Source: Actinoallomurus bryophytorum (lineage in GTDB: Bacteria; Actinomycetota; Actinomycetes; Streptosporangiales; Streptosporangiaceae). Taken from it: a stretch of 64,000 nucleotides of DNA. Position 1 is the first letter of the stretch. The number at the start of each line of letters is the position of its first letter. The position numbers and the translations under genes are program-made. Below, piece after piece: positions 1-7,341 of this stretch. The stretch covers positions 3,472,001 to 3,536,000 of the forward strand of contig NZ_VFOZ01000001.1 in assembly GCF_006716425.1 (NCBI RefSeq), read 5' to 3'. The notes under the pieces are model-generated. The model worked only from the letters and a program-made list of their open reading frames with translations. It was not told the DNA's origin and did no database searches.

Positions 1-547
1 GTATCGTGCGCTTGATACGTTCGATGGCTCTTATTGACCTCACGATACGTGGTGAGGAGCGACTGATCGATCGAGTAACCAGGTGCCCTTCCCCATATCG
101 GGACTGGATTTCGGCGAGGCGGCTCTCGACTGCGATCGGCTGGCCAGCAGGTGTCGTGGTCATGTCGGAGTAGGTCAACGCATCCGAAAGAAGCTGGTTC
201 GCGGGCTCGAATTCACACACGAGCTCGTGGAGCAGACCACGCTCCTCGGCCTCGTTGGCCGCGCAGGAGTGGTGGGCGACGAGACCGCACAGATGTTCGC
301 CGGCACGCTCAACGCCGCGCAGGTATCGGGCGCCGTCGAGGGGATGGAAGCCTGTGACCACGAGACTGGGTGAGTAACCAATGTCGTGCAGCCAAGCGGC
401 AGCTTCGAGGAGGTCCGCATCCTTGCCGAGGACGGGGGCAAGACCCTGCGCCCGTCGGGCGACGCCCTGCGTGTGGGACCAGCGGCGCGGCAAGGGTTCT
501 TCCAGCAGGTTGCGGGCGATCTCAGCGGCCCAGGATGCTTGGCTCAT
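1..547 (-). CDS. HD-domain protein (partial, 3' end outside window)
   Basis: Reading leftward from the ATG at 547, the frame stays open to the window edge (about 182 codons). It encodes an HD-superfamily metal-dependent phosphohydrolase-like protein. The sequence shows a conserved Trp-Leu-His-Asp-Ile-Gly-Tyr motif near residue 52 and a later His-His-Ser segment, the usual HD metal ligands. The substrate cannot be read from the sequence; the family acts on nucleotides and other phosphoesters. It is the last visible gene of a leftward operon, 53 bp after the GntR stop. That gap carries tandem GGACGT elements, so it may also have its own promoter. Confidence 0.7.
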   Translation of the reverse strand, partial: MSQASWAAEIARNLLEEPLPRRWSHTQGVARRAQGLAPVLGKDADLLEAAAWLHDIGYSPSLVVTGFHPLDGARYLRGVERAGEHLCGLVAHHSCAANEAEERGLLHELVCEFEPANQLLSDALTYSDMTTTPAGQPIAVESRLAEIQSRYGEGHLVTRSISRSSPRIVRSIRAIERIKRTI

Positions 548-571
548 GCTTCGACGTTAGGCGGATGTGGA

Positions 572-611
572 GGGACGTCCACGGACGTTGACGGTCCATC
601 TACGGACGTCT
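572..611. promoter_or_regulatory. Tandem GGACGT direct repeats upstream of the HD gene
   Basis: Copies of GGACGT lie in the same orientation at 573-578, 583-588 and 604-609. The first two are exactly 10 bp apart, one helical turn. The same 10-bp tandem arrangement recurs at 2207-2225 upstream of the XRE gene. It is a candidate operator, possibly for the tandem-wHTH GntR protein encoded next door; that link is inference. Confidence 0.4.
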
Positions 612-1049
612 CGATACGTAGCGTCCCTTGCCGTGCCGGGTCTCGATGAGGCCAGCGGCCTCGATCGCGGCGAGCGCCTGGCGGGCGGTCCCGCGCGCGA
701 CCTGGTAGCGCTCGACGAGGACGGCTTCGCTGGGTAGCGCATCACCGGGAGCGAGTTCGCCGCGCTCGATCTGGTTGCGTAGGTCGGCGGCGATCCGGTC
801 GTACTCGTACCGTGTAGGTGCCTCACCACGTACGACACGGCCCTTGCCGGGAAGCGTCTCGATCAACCCTTCCTCCTCCAGCGCGGAGAGGGCGCGGCGG
901 ACGGTGTTGCGGACGACGGCGAACTCTCTGCATAGGACCGCCTCAGACGGGAGCGGAGAGCCGGCCTCAAGATCTCCGCTGGCGATGCGTCGCCGCAGCG
1001 CCTCGGCGATCTGTACGTACGCGCCCCATTCGGTCTGTCGTGGGCTCAC
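600..1049 (-). CDS. GntR-type regulator with two tandem winged-helix domains
   Basis: This 149-residue protein starts at a GTG at 1049 preceded by AGAGGAC. Two complete GntR winged-helix domains follow each other, at about residues 9-73 and 80-146. Each has the Leu-Pro-Ser-Glu turn, a recognition helix (VVRNTVRRAL and VARGTARQAL) and a Gly-Lys-Gly-Arg wing. There is no FCD, UTRA or aminotransferase-type effector domain, so the protein is all DNA-binding. A two-headed binder would suit the directly repeated 10-bp sites at 572-590 and 2207-2225. It lies in the leftward operon, 9 bp after the small upstream gene. Confidence 0.85.
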   Translation of the reverse strand: MSPRQTEWGAYVQIAEALRRRIASGDLEAGSPLPSEAVLCREFAVVRNTVRRALSALEEEGLIETLPGKGRVVRGEAPTRYEYDRIAADLRNQIERGELAPGDALPSEAVLVERYQVARGTARQALAAIEAAGLIETRHGKGRYVSRRP

Positions 1050-1058
1050 CGCGTCCTC

Positions 1059-1283
1059 TCACAGCTCCTGTGCTCCTGACTCCGATCCTGCATCCCTACC
1101 AGGGAGAGTGGACTCACCGCTGCGGTTGGCGAGGAAGAACTGGGCAGGGCCGGGATATCGGTTGATCAGGATCTTCAGCTGTTGCACCTCGACCACCTGT
1201 GTGGCGCCCGTGAAGTGCATGCAGTCGAGCATCGCGTAGAACTCCGCCAGGGAGCGTTGCAGGCGCTCTTCCAGCGGGCTCAC
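1059..1283 (-). CDS. Small hypothetical protein of the regulatory operon
   Basis: A 74-residue protein whose GTG start at 1283 overlaps the stop of the BldC-like gene as GTGA and has GGGAGACGTGGA upstream. An alternative GTG lies at 1301. The N-terminal half looks helical (SPLEERLQRSLAEFYAML); the C-terminal half is polar. I recognise no domain. Translational coupling on one side and a 9-bp gap to the GntR gene on the other place it firmly in the operon. Confidence 0.55.
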   Translation of the reverse strand: MSPLEERLQRSLAEFYAMLDCMHFTGATQVVEVQQLKILINRYPGPAQFFLANRSGESTLPGRDAGSESGAQEL

Positions 1284-1666
1284 TCCACGTCTCCCAGCCA
1301 CTCTCCTTCGGTTCGTGAGCCGCCCCGAGGTCTCAGGGCCGTGTGTTTCAGAAGGATCCTGCGCATGACGCCGTAGCTGTATCCGAACTTTTCAGCGACT
1401 TGGCGGACATCCCACCCTTGCTGGTAGAGCCGCGTCGCATCCTCTTCTAACTGCTCCTGTTCTGGATCTGGTTCCTTGAACAGCGCCCGGACATCTGTCA
1501 GGCGGTAGCGCCGATGACCTCCCAAGGTGGGAACGGACGGTAGTACCCCGGACCGTGCCCACCTCGCGACCGTTGCGGTCCTGACACCGAAAATCGCCGC
1601 TACCTCGCTTGGCCTCAACAGTCCCTCGCCGAGACGATCCGAATCCGGCCTCTGCCCAGCGCTCAC
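1280..1666 (-). CDS. BldC-like MerR-type helix-turn-helix protein
   Basis: This 128-residue protein starts at the GTG at 1666, which overlaps the stop of the ATP-binding gene as GTGA. Residues about 12-62 are a MerR/BldC-type HTH: LLRPSEVAAIFGVRTATVARW followed by a Gly-Gly-His-Arg-Arg-Tyr wing. A second helix-turn-helix-like stretch follows (QGWDVRQVAEKFGYSYGVMR), of the kind seen in actinobacterial helix-turn-helix-plus-phage-HTH proteins. It lacks the dimerisation and effector coil of true MerR proteins, so it is a small DNA-binding regulator, probably of developmental or mobile-element genes. Confidence 0.75.
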   Translation of the reverse strand: MSAGQRPDSDRLGEGLLRPSEVAAIFGVRTATVARWARSGVLPSVPTLGGHRRYRLTDVRALFKEPDPEQEQLEEDATRLYQQGWDVRQVAEKFGYSYGVMRRILLKHTALRPRGGSRTEGEWLGDVE

Positions 1667-2103
1667 CCGGCGTCCTCGATCAGACACTCGCACCAGACGA
1701 TCTTTCCGCCGGTCTCCAGCACTACAGATCCCCACCCCTTCGATAGCGATTCGACTAGCGCCAGCCCGCGGCCACCTTCGTCTGCCTTCGCCGCCGTCCG
1801 CTTGAGAGGAGGCGTGCTGCTTACGTCCCACACTTCGATCAACAACGTCTCCACTCGTCTGGAGACACACAGGTAGATCGGGTTCACCTTGCCGATCAGG
1901 CAGCTGTAGTCCGGATCCTCGTCGGTGATGCCTGTCTTGGTGACCGCGTTGGTCACCAGCTCGCTGACAAGGAGCTCGACCGTGTCAGCCATCGCTTCCA
2001 ACCGCCACGTGCCGAGCAGCCAACGCGTATACGAGCGCGCCTGACCGACCGTGCGCGGCAACGCCGGCATCAACATGCAGTTCGACCGTGGGGGTTGGGT
2101 CAT
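1663..2103 (-). CDS. ATP-binding protein, anti-sigma regulatory factor (HATPase_c_2) family
   Basis: Taking the ATG at 2103 with GAGGCGG upstream, the product is 146 residues. It shows the GHKL fold of actinobacterial anti-sigma-factor kinase-like proteins: the N-box helix ELLVSELVTNAV, a beta strand LLIEVWDVS (G1 region) and a glycine-rich EGGRGLALVESL (G2). The family binds ATP and often sequesters sigma factors or anti-anti-sigma factors. In actinomycetes a single-domain copy is commonly linked to BldC/XRE-type regulators, as here. It is the first gene of the leftward operon and faces the XRE gene across a 164-bp divergent promoter region. Confidence 0.8.
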   Translation of the reverse strand: MTQPPRSNCMLMPALPRTVGQARSYTRWLLGTWRLEAMADTVELLVSELVTNAVTKTGITDEDPDYSCLIGKVNPIYLCVSRRVETLLIEVWDVSSTPPLKRTAAKADEGGRGLALVESLSKGWGSVVLETGGKIVWCECLIEDAG

Positions 2104-2206
2104 CGTCCGCCTCGCAACCTGCGACTCCTGGCAGTGGCGGCCTGAACGATCCGCCACATGTCCAAACAGGCTCGCGTGTTAATCGGGACCTCTCACGGGC
2201 AGCCAA

Positions 2207-2225
2207 GGGACGTCTAGGGACGTCT
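2207..2225. promoter_or_regulatory. Tandem GGGACGTCT direct repeat in the divergent promoter
   Basis: Two perfect 9-bp copies of GGGACGTCT at 2207-2215 and 2217-2225 are spaced 10 bp apart, 43 bp before the start of the XRE gene. The arrangement matches the pair at 572-590. They probably lie near the promoter of the XRE gene. Confidence 0.45.
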
Positions 2226-2267
2226 TGTGTTAGCGTCGGTCACACCCGCGCGGCTTGGAGGATCGCG

Positions 2268-3008
2268 GTGAATGAGATCTTGAGGCGTGCGTTCGCTGAG
2301 GCGGGCGTCACAGAACAGGATGTAGCCACACACCTCGGCGTGGACACGAAGACTGTCCAGCGCTGGCTGGAGGGTCGGCGACCGTACCCTCGACACCGGA
2401 ATGGGTTGGCGAATCTCCTGGGCATCGATCAGACAAGAATCTGGCGTGCTGAAGCGCGGGTCCTGCGGGTTTCGCATCCTGGCGAGGCCGAACTCGAAGC
2501 GTCCTACGCCCACCGCTGGGCTGTGCCCCGTGGCGTGTGGGATTGGCTCTTCAGCCAGGCTGAGGAGGAGATCGGAGTCCTCGTCTACTCCGGGCTATTC
2601 CTTGCCGAGGATGTTGGGCTCCTCCGCCTTCTCGGGGAGAAGGCGCGTGCTGGAGTGTGCGTACGAATTTTGCTTGGCGATCCCGACAGTCCTGACGTCG
2701 CCAAACGCGGCGTGGATGAGGGCGTGGATGACGCCATGGCAGCAAGAGTCCGAAACGCTCTCGTCCTCTACCAAGTACTTCGCGGGGTTGAGGGTGTAGA
2801 GATACGTCTACACGAGTCCATCCTCTACGCCTCGCTATACAGGGGCGACGACGACCTCCTCGTCAACCCGCACGTGTACGGCATTGCTGCTTCACACGCA
2901 CCTGTCCTTCACGTGCGGCATGTCACGGATGGAGACATGGCCAGCACATACCTCGCTAGTTTTGAACGAGTATGGTCGTCGGCCAAGCCCGTCAAGCGAT
3001 CGACCTGA
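2268..3008 (+). CDS. XRE-family regulator with C-terminal PLD-like sensor-type domain
   Basis: This 246-residue protein starts at the GTG at 2268 after GGAGGATCGCG. Residues 1-55 are an XRE helix-turn-helix (ILRRAFAEAGVTEQDVATHL, then KTVQRWLEGRRPYPRH). The remainder resembles the actinobacterial DUF5919-type domain, which has a phospholipase-D-like fold: strands VLVYSGLFLAE and CVRILLGDP, then a degenerate His motif (EIRLHESILYASL). The canonical HKD Lys/Asp pattern is not intact, so ligand sensing is likelier than catalysis. It is expressed divergently from the anti-sigma-type operon. Confidence 0.75.
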   Translation: MNEILRRAFAEAGVTEQDVATHLGVDTKTVQRWLEGRRPYPRHRNGLANLLGIDQTRIWRAEARVLRVSHPGEAELEASYAHRWAVPRGVWDWLFSQAEEEIGVLVYSGLFLAEDVGLLRLLGEKARAGVCVRILLGDPDSPDVAKRGVDEGVDDAMAARVRNALVLYQVLRGVEGVEIRLHESILYASLYRGDDDLLVNPHVYGIAASHAPVLHVRHVTDGDMASTYLASFERVWSSAKPVKRST

Positions 3009-3024
3009 AACAACCTCCGGTCGT

Positions 3025-3351
3025 TCAACCTGCACTCTCCTCCGCCTCCTGAGCAACCACCAGGCAAGCTGAAACGGTCGCCGTCCAGAGCGCATTTTGA
3101 TGCACTTGGTAATGCAAGGTGCTCCTTGGCCCACCTGTGCGTGGCAGCGGTGTGAGCAAGCCGGCGGAGACAAGTCGCCGCATGACGGGACGGACGAGGC
3201 TGTCGCTCAGGGTTGTTTCCGATGCGATCATCCTGGTGGTCACAAACGCCGTCCCGGTGGGTGAGCGCCGGTTGATGGCCGTCACAACGTCGACGACGAA
3301 GCTGTTCCCGAAGAGGGCGTAGGACCTCTTCCGCTGTGTCTCCTGCTCCAT
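3025..3351 (-). CDS. Winged-helix transcriptional regulator
   Basis: Starting at the ATG at 3351, this 108-residue protein has a winged-helix core: FVVDVVTAINRR, then TRMIASETTLSDSLVRPVMRRL as the helix-turn-helix, then a wing (GLLTPLPRTGGPRSTLHYQV). It resembles ArsR/PadR-size one-domain regulators. It is divergent from the base-hypermodification-type gene at 3413, with a perfect palindrome in between, so it very probably controls that gene and itself. A longer upstream start would run through the divergent promoter and is not favoured. Confidence 0.7.
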   Translation of the reverse strand: MEQETQRKRSYALFGNSFVVDVVTAINRRSPTGTAFVTTRMIASETTLSDSLVRPVMRRLVSAGLLTPLPRTGGPRSTLHYQVHQNALWTATVSACLVVAQEAEESAG

Positions 3352-3369
3352 CGGGCGCACACGTGTATT

Positions 3370-3395
3370 GTGACGCGTATAGCGAAACGCGTCAC
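3370..3395. promoter_or_regulatory. Perfect 9-bp inverted repeat between wHTH and aGPT-type gene
   Basis: GTGACGCGT at 3370-3378 and ACGCGTCAC at 3387-3395 form a perfect inverted repeat with an 8-nt spacer, in the 61-bp divergent promoter. A second, imperfect pair (CGTATAGCG and CGCGATACG) overlaps it. It is the expected operator for the adjacent winged-helix regulator. Confidence 0.6.
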
Positions 3396-3412
3396 GCGAT
3401 ACGGAGACCGAG

Positions 3413-4540
3413 ATGACGATGCCGGTTGCCTCGGACCTAGAGAACGCATGCCAGCTTCCGCTGCTTGACGACGCTGCACTCGGACAGCGGAGGGAGGCGC
3501 GAGCTATCCCCATAGACGTCGTGATCGCAGGGCGGCGGCTGCACCCGACACAGGTGTTTGACACCTACTGGCGGTTTGCTGCAGCTCGCCAAGCTCTTTA
3601 CGAGGCGCGTCTACGAGGTGCGCCGCCGCCGTGGACGGATGACTCGATCTTGCGGCGCCACAGGTTCACCAACTGTTATCGGGCGTCCGATCGGGTGAGT
3701 CAGTATCTGATCGGCCAAGTGTCGTACGCGGGATCGCAGGACCCTGAAGAGGTCGTTTTCCGGACACTGCTATTCAAGGTGTTCAACCGTATATCGACCT
3801 GGGAATATCTAACAGCGGAGCTTGGTGAGATATCCTGGAAGGGATACAGCTTTGCGCTCTATAATCGCGCCCTAAGTAACGCGTTCTCCCGAGGTGAGAA
3901 ACTCTATTCCGCCGCTTACGTCATTCCGCCGCCTGCCCTCGGCGAGGATCGAAAGCATAGCAATCATCTCCGCCTGCTGGAGTTGATGATGACTACGGGG
4001 ATCGCCCGCAAAGTTCTCTGTGCTGGCTCTCTGTGCGGTGCCTTCGAGGTGCTACGGTCATATCCAGCTATTGGTGATTTTCTTGCCTATCAATATACTA
4101 TCGACCTAAATTATTCAGCGATCTTTGACTGCAGTGAGATGGAATTTGTCGTTCCTGGACCCGGAGCGCGAGACGGGATCCGAAAGTGTTTTGGTGCTGC
4201 CGCAAATGGCATCGAGGCGGAAATAATTCGATACATGGCAGATTATCAAGAAGAACACTTCGAGCGCCTCGGCTTGCGCTTCGAAGGTCTTCGTGGGCGT
4301 AGACTACAGCTCATCGACTGTCAGAACCTCTTCTGTGAAGTCGATAAGTATGCACGGGTCGCACATCCGGACGTGCAGGGGCTTAGCGGCAGAACACGGA
4401 TAAAGCAACTTTTCAGGCCGGTCGTCGATCCAGTGCCGGCCTGGTTCCCTCCGAAGTGGGGGATAAACGACACAGAGCAGAACAGCATATGTCACGTGAA
4501 AGCATCAGGCCCTGACCAAAGAACAGGAGGGCGTGACTAG
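3413..4540 (+). CDS. DNA base-hypermodification family protein (aGPT-PPlase2/HMUDK-helical type)
   Basis: A 375-residue protein whose conserved blocks match the family named alpha-glutamyl/putrescinyl thymine pyrophosphorylase (aGPT-PPlase) or nucleotide-kinase-domain protein, described by Iyer and colleagues in hypermodified-base phages and bacterial conflict loci. Visible blocks: YWRFAAARQALYEARLRG (52-69), FTNCYRASDRVSQYLI (85-100), FRTLLFKVFNRISTWEYL (116-133), a helix-hairpin-helix-like VVPGPGARDGIRKCF (246-260) and LQLIDCQNLFCEVDKY (298-313). There is no P-loop, so it is not itself the 5-hydroxymethyl-dU kinase. In phages such proteins act on a pyrophosphorylated hydroxymethyl-uracil base in DNA; a bacterial role is inference. 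Codon use is more A/T-rich than in the core genes. It is followed with 1-nt overlap by a small partner gene. Confidence 0.7.
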   Translation: MTMPVASDLENACQLPLLDDAALGQRREARAIPIDVVIAGRRLHPTQVFDTYWRFAAARQALYEARLRGAPPPWTDDSILRRHRFTNCYRASDRVSQYLIGQVSYAGSQDPEEVVFRTLLFKVFNRISTWEYLTAELGEISWKGYSFALYNRALSNAFSRGEKLYSAAYVIPPPALGEDRKHSNHLRLLELMMTTGIARKVLCAGSLCGAFEVLRSYPAIGDFLAYQYTIDLNYSAIFDCSEMEFVVPGPGARDGIRKCFGAAANGIEAEIIRYMADYQEEHFERLGLRFEGLRGRRLQLIDCQNLFCEVDKYARVAHPDVQGLSGRTRIKQLFRPVVDPVPAWFPPKWGINDTEQNSICHVKASGPDQRTGGRD

Positions 4541-4788
4541 TGAGCTCTAACGATCTCACGGTAAATCCGCCATCCGCGCATGTTGTCGTTAGTGTTGCGA
4601 CCGCATTGGAACGGCTGGCTATCAGAGTTACACGTGATCTCGACGTTGACGCCCAGGAAGGTGTTCCTCCGGAGGATCCATACTGGGCCAGCACTATCGC
4701 CGATGTCGCAGCATACGCCCGGGAATGCCTTGCAGTACTTGATGACCCCAGCGTAGTCGCGGTACTGACAGCGAAGGTGGATCGTTAA
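4540..4788 (+). CDS. Small hypothetical protein coupled to the aGPT-type gene
   Basis: An 82-residue acidic protein. Its GTG start at 4540 overlaps the preceding TAG by one base, with CAGGAGG nine bases upstream. It looks largely helical (VSVATALERLAIRVTRDL and TIADVAAYARECLAVL). I recognise no domain. Its stop codon overlaps the convergent thymidylate-synthase-like gene by four bases. It is probably a partner or accessory subunit of the upstream protein. Confidence 0.6.
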   Translation: MSSNDLTVNPPSAHVVVSVATALERLAIRVTRDLDVDAQEGVPPEDPYWASTIADVAAYARECLAVLDDPSVVAVLTAKVDR

Positions 4789-5627
4789 CTACCTGTTTCG
4801 CTGACCAGCAATGCGGATTCCGAGGCCCGAGCATTGAGCTGGGCGATCCTATATTTCGGTGAATCAACGGCGCCGACGCCAGCCACTATCATCAGCTGAC
4901 CAGGTTGCAAATCGGTCATATCACATATGTATCCGAGCAGGCGGCCAAGGCCAAGGTAATTACCATATCCGCGTTCGATGAGATGCTGGCGACGATAGTG
5001 TGCCACCAAGTGGAGAACGTTGCGTTCCAGTTGAAAAGAGCAGAAAGATAGGCACGGGAATCCCATTGGGGAGTTGTCTACACCTGGGGCGTAGACATGG
5101 ATCGGACTACTTGCGTCTCTGTGTTGAGTTTCGTCGGGGCCAGCCTCATCGCTTGATGCGTGAGGATCTGAGATATTCATTTCGTAGCGTGCAGACTTCG
5201 GTCCCGGAGTTGACAACTCAGTATTAAGCCTGCTTATTGTCTGAGCAAGCTGATCGTGTTCGCCTTTGGACGAAGGATGGGAAATAATCCGGCTGAAATA
5301 GGTGCCACGTTGATTGTTCCGGTGCAGCCTCTGCAGGGTCGGATACATGTTCCGGTAACGCTGCGTGAGATGAGCGGGGTCCCGAGAGCTTCGGGCGAGC
5401 TGTATTGGGAAAATCGTGTTAGCGACGGTCTCGACCGAGGCTTGTGGCAGCTCTTGTGAGAGCTCATCTATTGCGGCTCGAATGTCTGGATCTTCTGTCA
5501 GCGGGTCATCGATACAAGTGACGAGATGATAGAGATGGCGTCCTGGTGCGGAGTTCACCACATTGACAGTCTCCAGCCAGCTGTCAGAAATCGTCATACC
5601 GTGAATCATCTTACGTGCTAGCGTCAT
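4785..5627 (-). CDS. Thymidylate-synthase-superfamily-like protein
   Basis: This 280-residue protein starts at the ATG at 5627 after GGGGGAG. The C-terminal half follows the thymidylate synthase layout: a Pro-Cys pair at 191-192 where TS has its catalytic cysteine, FQ at 198-199, an arginine-containing YRRQ segment (211-214), a glycine/Asn turn at 220-224 and LQPGQLMIVAG (240-250), matching the TS GLKPGEF-GD region. The N-terminal part has GTYFSRI and DQLAQTISRL, like the TS YG and DQL-L motifs. The usual N-I after the PF motif is shifted and the terminal GD/HxY residues are not conserved, so standard dUMP methylation is doubtful. TS relatives make 5-hydroxymethyl pyrimidines for hypermodified DNA, which fits the neighbours. 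Function is inferred. Confidence 0.55.
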   Translation of the reverse strand: MTLARKMIHGMTISDSWLETVNVVNSAPGRHLYHLVTCIDDPLTEDPDIRAAIDELSQELPQASVETVANTIFPIQLARSSRDPAHLTQRYRNMYPTLQRLHRNNQRGTYFSRIISHPSSKGEHDQLAQTISRLNTELSTPGPKSARYEMNISDPHASSDEAGPDETQHRDASSPIHVYAPGVDNSPMGFPCLSFCSFQLERNVLHLVAHYRRQHLIERGYGNYLGLGRLLGYICDMTDLQPGQLMIVAGVGAVDSPKYRIAQLNARASESALLVSETGS

Positions 5628-5662
5628 TACTCTCCCCCAAAGTTCTGTTTGTGGAAATGGGA

Positions 5663-6619
5663 CTATTCAATCCAGCGGCGTGCTAGGCCGCTATGACGTT
5701 CCTCAACCTGGACGTCAAACGCCCATTTATTTACTTGGCTGTTCGCAGATCCGAAAATTTCGACTCGACTGGGAACGATCTGCTCAACCTCTAGAATTAA
5801 TGCGTTTGATAAACCTTGTGCAGAAGTGGTGGGCGTTGATGTGTCCGTCGGTGACGGCATGGCTGCAGAGGCTGGCATGACACGGAAAGCCTCCGGTGGG
5901 TCGATGCTCGCTTTAGCGTCATTGGTCACCGTAACAATGAGCCGATCGCCAAGATGAACGGTTAGCTCAGTACCAGCGAAATTTTTGTCTATTACCCAAA
6001 CGTCCGAACTGCTAGACGTAGGCGGAAGTGCGGCGTTGTCAAGTCTCGCCTTGATCTTTTTGGGTGGAACTCTTGCCCACTGTCGCGCCAAATCTCGACT
6101 CGCGAGTCGAAGGTTAGGTAGGTGTCTGATGGTCGAGCGATAAGACGTGCCAAGTAGCAGAGCGAGCATGTAGACGTCGTCTGGGCTCTGTGGCCTCTCC
6201 AAGCCAAGGCGGCCCAATGCGGTAAGTACTGCTCTGCGTGGCATCAGAAACCAGGACGCGAATGATTCGGCGACCTTTTCCTCATCAGTCCAGCCGGACC
6301 AGCCTTTGTCTGGAGGATCGAGATTCTCGTCAGTTGTACTTCGGTGACCAAGGCGATGATGTCCGAGCTCATGTGCCGCTGTGTGACGCTGCGCAGCGTG
6401 AGGAAGACCGTTATTCACAAGGATGCCAGGGCGAGACCTGAGCTCATTGATATATGCACCAAACTGGCGTGGCATAGGACGCCACATTAGAACTACCTCG
6501 GCGTCACCGATTGCGCTGTAAATGTCGATCGGCGGCACGGCAGTATCGACTCCAAGGTCACCATGGGCCTGGGCAGCGGCTAGGTGAGCAAGACGATTCG
6601 CCTCCCTCCAGGTTGTCAT
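5663..6619 (-). CDS. ImmA/IrrE-family metallopeptidase
   Basis: A 318-residue protein with a zincin motif HELGHH at residues 83-88, flanked by HTAAHELGHHRLGHR, and a downstream helix EEKVAESFASWFLMPR that supplies the third ligand. This is typical of ImmA/IrrE proteases, which cleave partner XRE repressors in mobile elements. The C-terminal 120 residues are a separate, less recognisable region. It overlaps the XRE gene by four bases (ATGA), the usual toxin- or phage-style repressor/protease pair. It probably relieves repression at the palindromes near 7276-7358. Confidence 0.85.
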   Translation of the reverse strand: MTTWREANRLAHLAAAQAHGDLGVDTAVPPIDIYSAIGDAEVVLMWRPMPRQFGAYINELRSRPGILVNNGLPHAAQRHTAAHELGHHRLGHRSTTDENLDPPDKGWSGWTDEEKVAESFASWFLMPRRAVLTALGRLGLERPQSPDDVYMLALLLGTSYRSTIRHLPNLRLASRDLARQWARVPPKKIKARLDNAALPPTSSSSDVWVIDKNFAGTELTVHLGDRLIVTVTNDAKASIDPPEAFRVMPASAAMPSPTDTSTPTTSAQGLSNALILEVEQIVPSRVEIFGSANSQVNKWAFDVQVEERHSGLARRWIE

Positions 6620-6972
6620 CGTCGCTGTTTCCGTCGCTCCGTGTCGGCCGAGAAGCGAAGATACTGCGCGAAGCGAACCACTTCAGCGCGATCATCGTCG
6701 GTCAAGTCGGTTACCGCCCGCGCAAGTGCGTGAACATCCTCCCCGGTATCGTCCTCGCCTAGGAGATAGCCGACCGGATGCATATACAGGCGAGAGAGCT
6801 TGCGTAGCTCAAGGCTGTCTAGCTTGCGTACGCCCCGCTCAATATCAGAAATCGCCGATCGAGGAATTCCGGTTCTATCGGCAACATACTGCTGAGAAAG
6901 GTTCAAATACTCGCGAACATTACGTAGGCGGGCACCCAGCTGCACCCACTCGGAGTCTTCGTTGCCGGTCAT
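6616..6972 (-). CDS. XRE-family repressor paired with ImmA/IrrE protease
   Basis: This 118-residue protein has an HTH_3 domain at residues 12-66 (LRNVREYLNLSQQYVADRTG, then RSAISDIERGVRKLDSLEL). A helical tail with ALARAVTDLTDDDRAEVVRF follows. The start overlaps the end of the acyl carrier gene by four bases and the stop overlaps the protease start. It is most likely the repressor of the divergent promoter at 7257-7381. Confidence 0.85.
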   Translation of the reverse strand: MTGNEDSEWVQLGARLRNVREYLNLSQQYVADRTGIPRSAISDIERGVRKLDSLELRKLSRLYMHPVGYLLGEDDTGEDVHALARAVTDLTDDDRAEVVRFAQYLRFSADTERRKQRR

Positions 6973-7256
6973 GCCCCTTCACCAACTCGACGCCCTTGCT
7001 CTGCTTCTTGGACGAGGTGGTGGACGATGGCGGCGAAGTCGCGGACTGATCGTAGGCACTCCGCTGTCTCTGGCGTAGTCGGCAGCTGAACGCCGCACCT
7101 TTGTTCCACACGCACGACGACCTCTACAGCCAACAGTGAATCGATGGGCAGATCCTCACCTTCAGCTGCCAAGCGGTCCCTCAACGCATCCGGCGTGATG
7201 CCCTCCTCCTCGGCGAGTAGCTCGATGATCAAGTTTTCGATGGCCTGGCGATCCAT
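6969..7256 (-). CDS. Acyl carrier protein-like
   Basis: This 95-residue protein starts at the ATG at 7256 with a strong AAGGAGG. It has the four-helix carrier-protein layout with Asp-Ser-Leu at 39-41, where Ser40 is the phosphopantetheine attachment site, followed by VEVVVRVEQRCGVQLP. It is not next to fatty-acid or polyketide genes. Instead it leads the operon containing the XRE repressor, the protease and the TS-like gene. A carrier for an acyl or amino-acid group delivered to a base or protein is one possibility; this is inference. Confidence 0.8.
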   Translation of the reverse strand: MDRQAIENLIIELLAEEEGITPDALRDRLAAEGEDLPIDSLLAVEVVVRVEQRCGVQLPTTPETAECLRSVRDFAAIVHHLVQEAEQGRRVGEGA

Positions 7257-7275
7257 CGGGCACCTCCTTAGATCT

Positions 7276-7290
7276 GTCGGATTTTCCGAC
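7276..7290. promoter_or_regulatory. Operator palindrome GTCGG-N5-CCGAC (copy 1)
   Basis: GTCGGA and TCCGAC face each other around TTT, 20 bp before the acyl carrier start. An equivalent palindrome lies 67 bp away at 7342-7358, on the MazG side. Both share the core GTCGG-N5-CCGAC. Confidence 0.55.
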
Positions 7291-7341
7291 GACTCTTGTC
7301 CCATCATAGAACGCATCCGTGTACTCTGTCGAGACAGCGGT

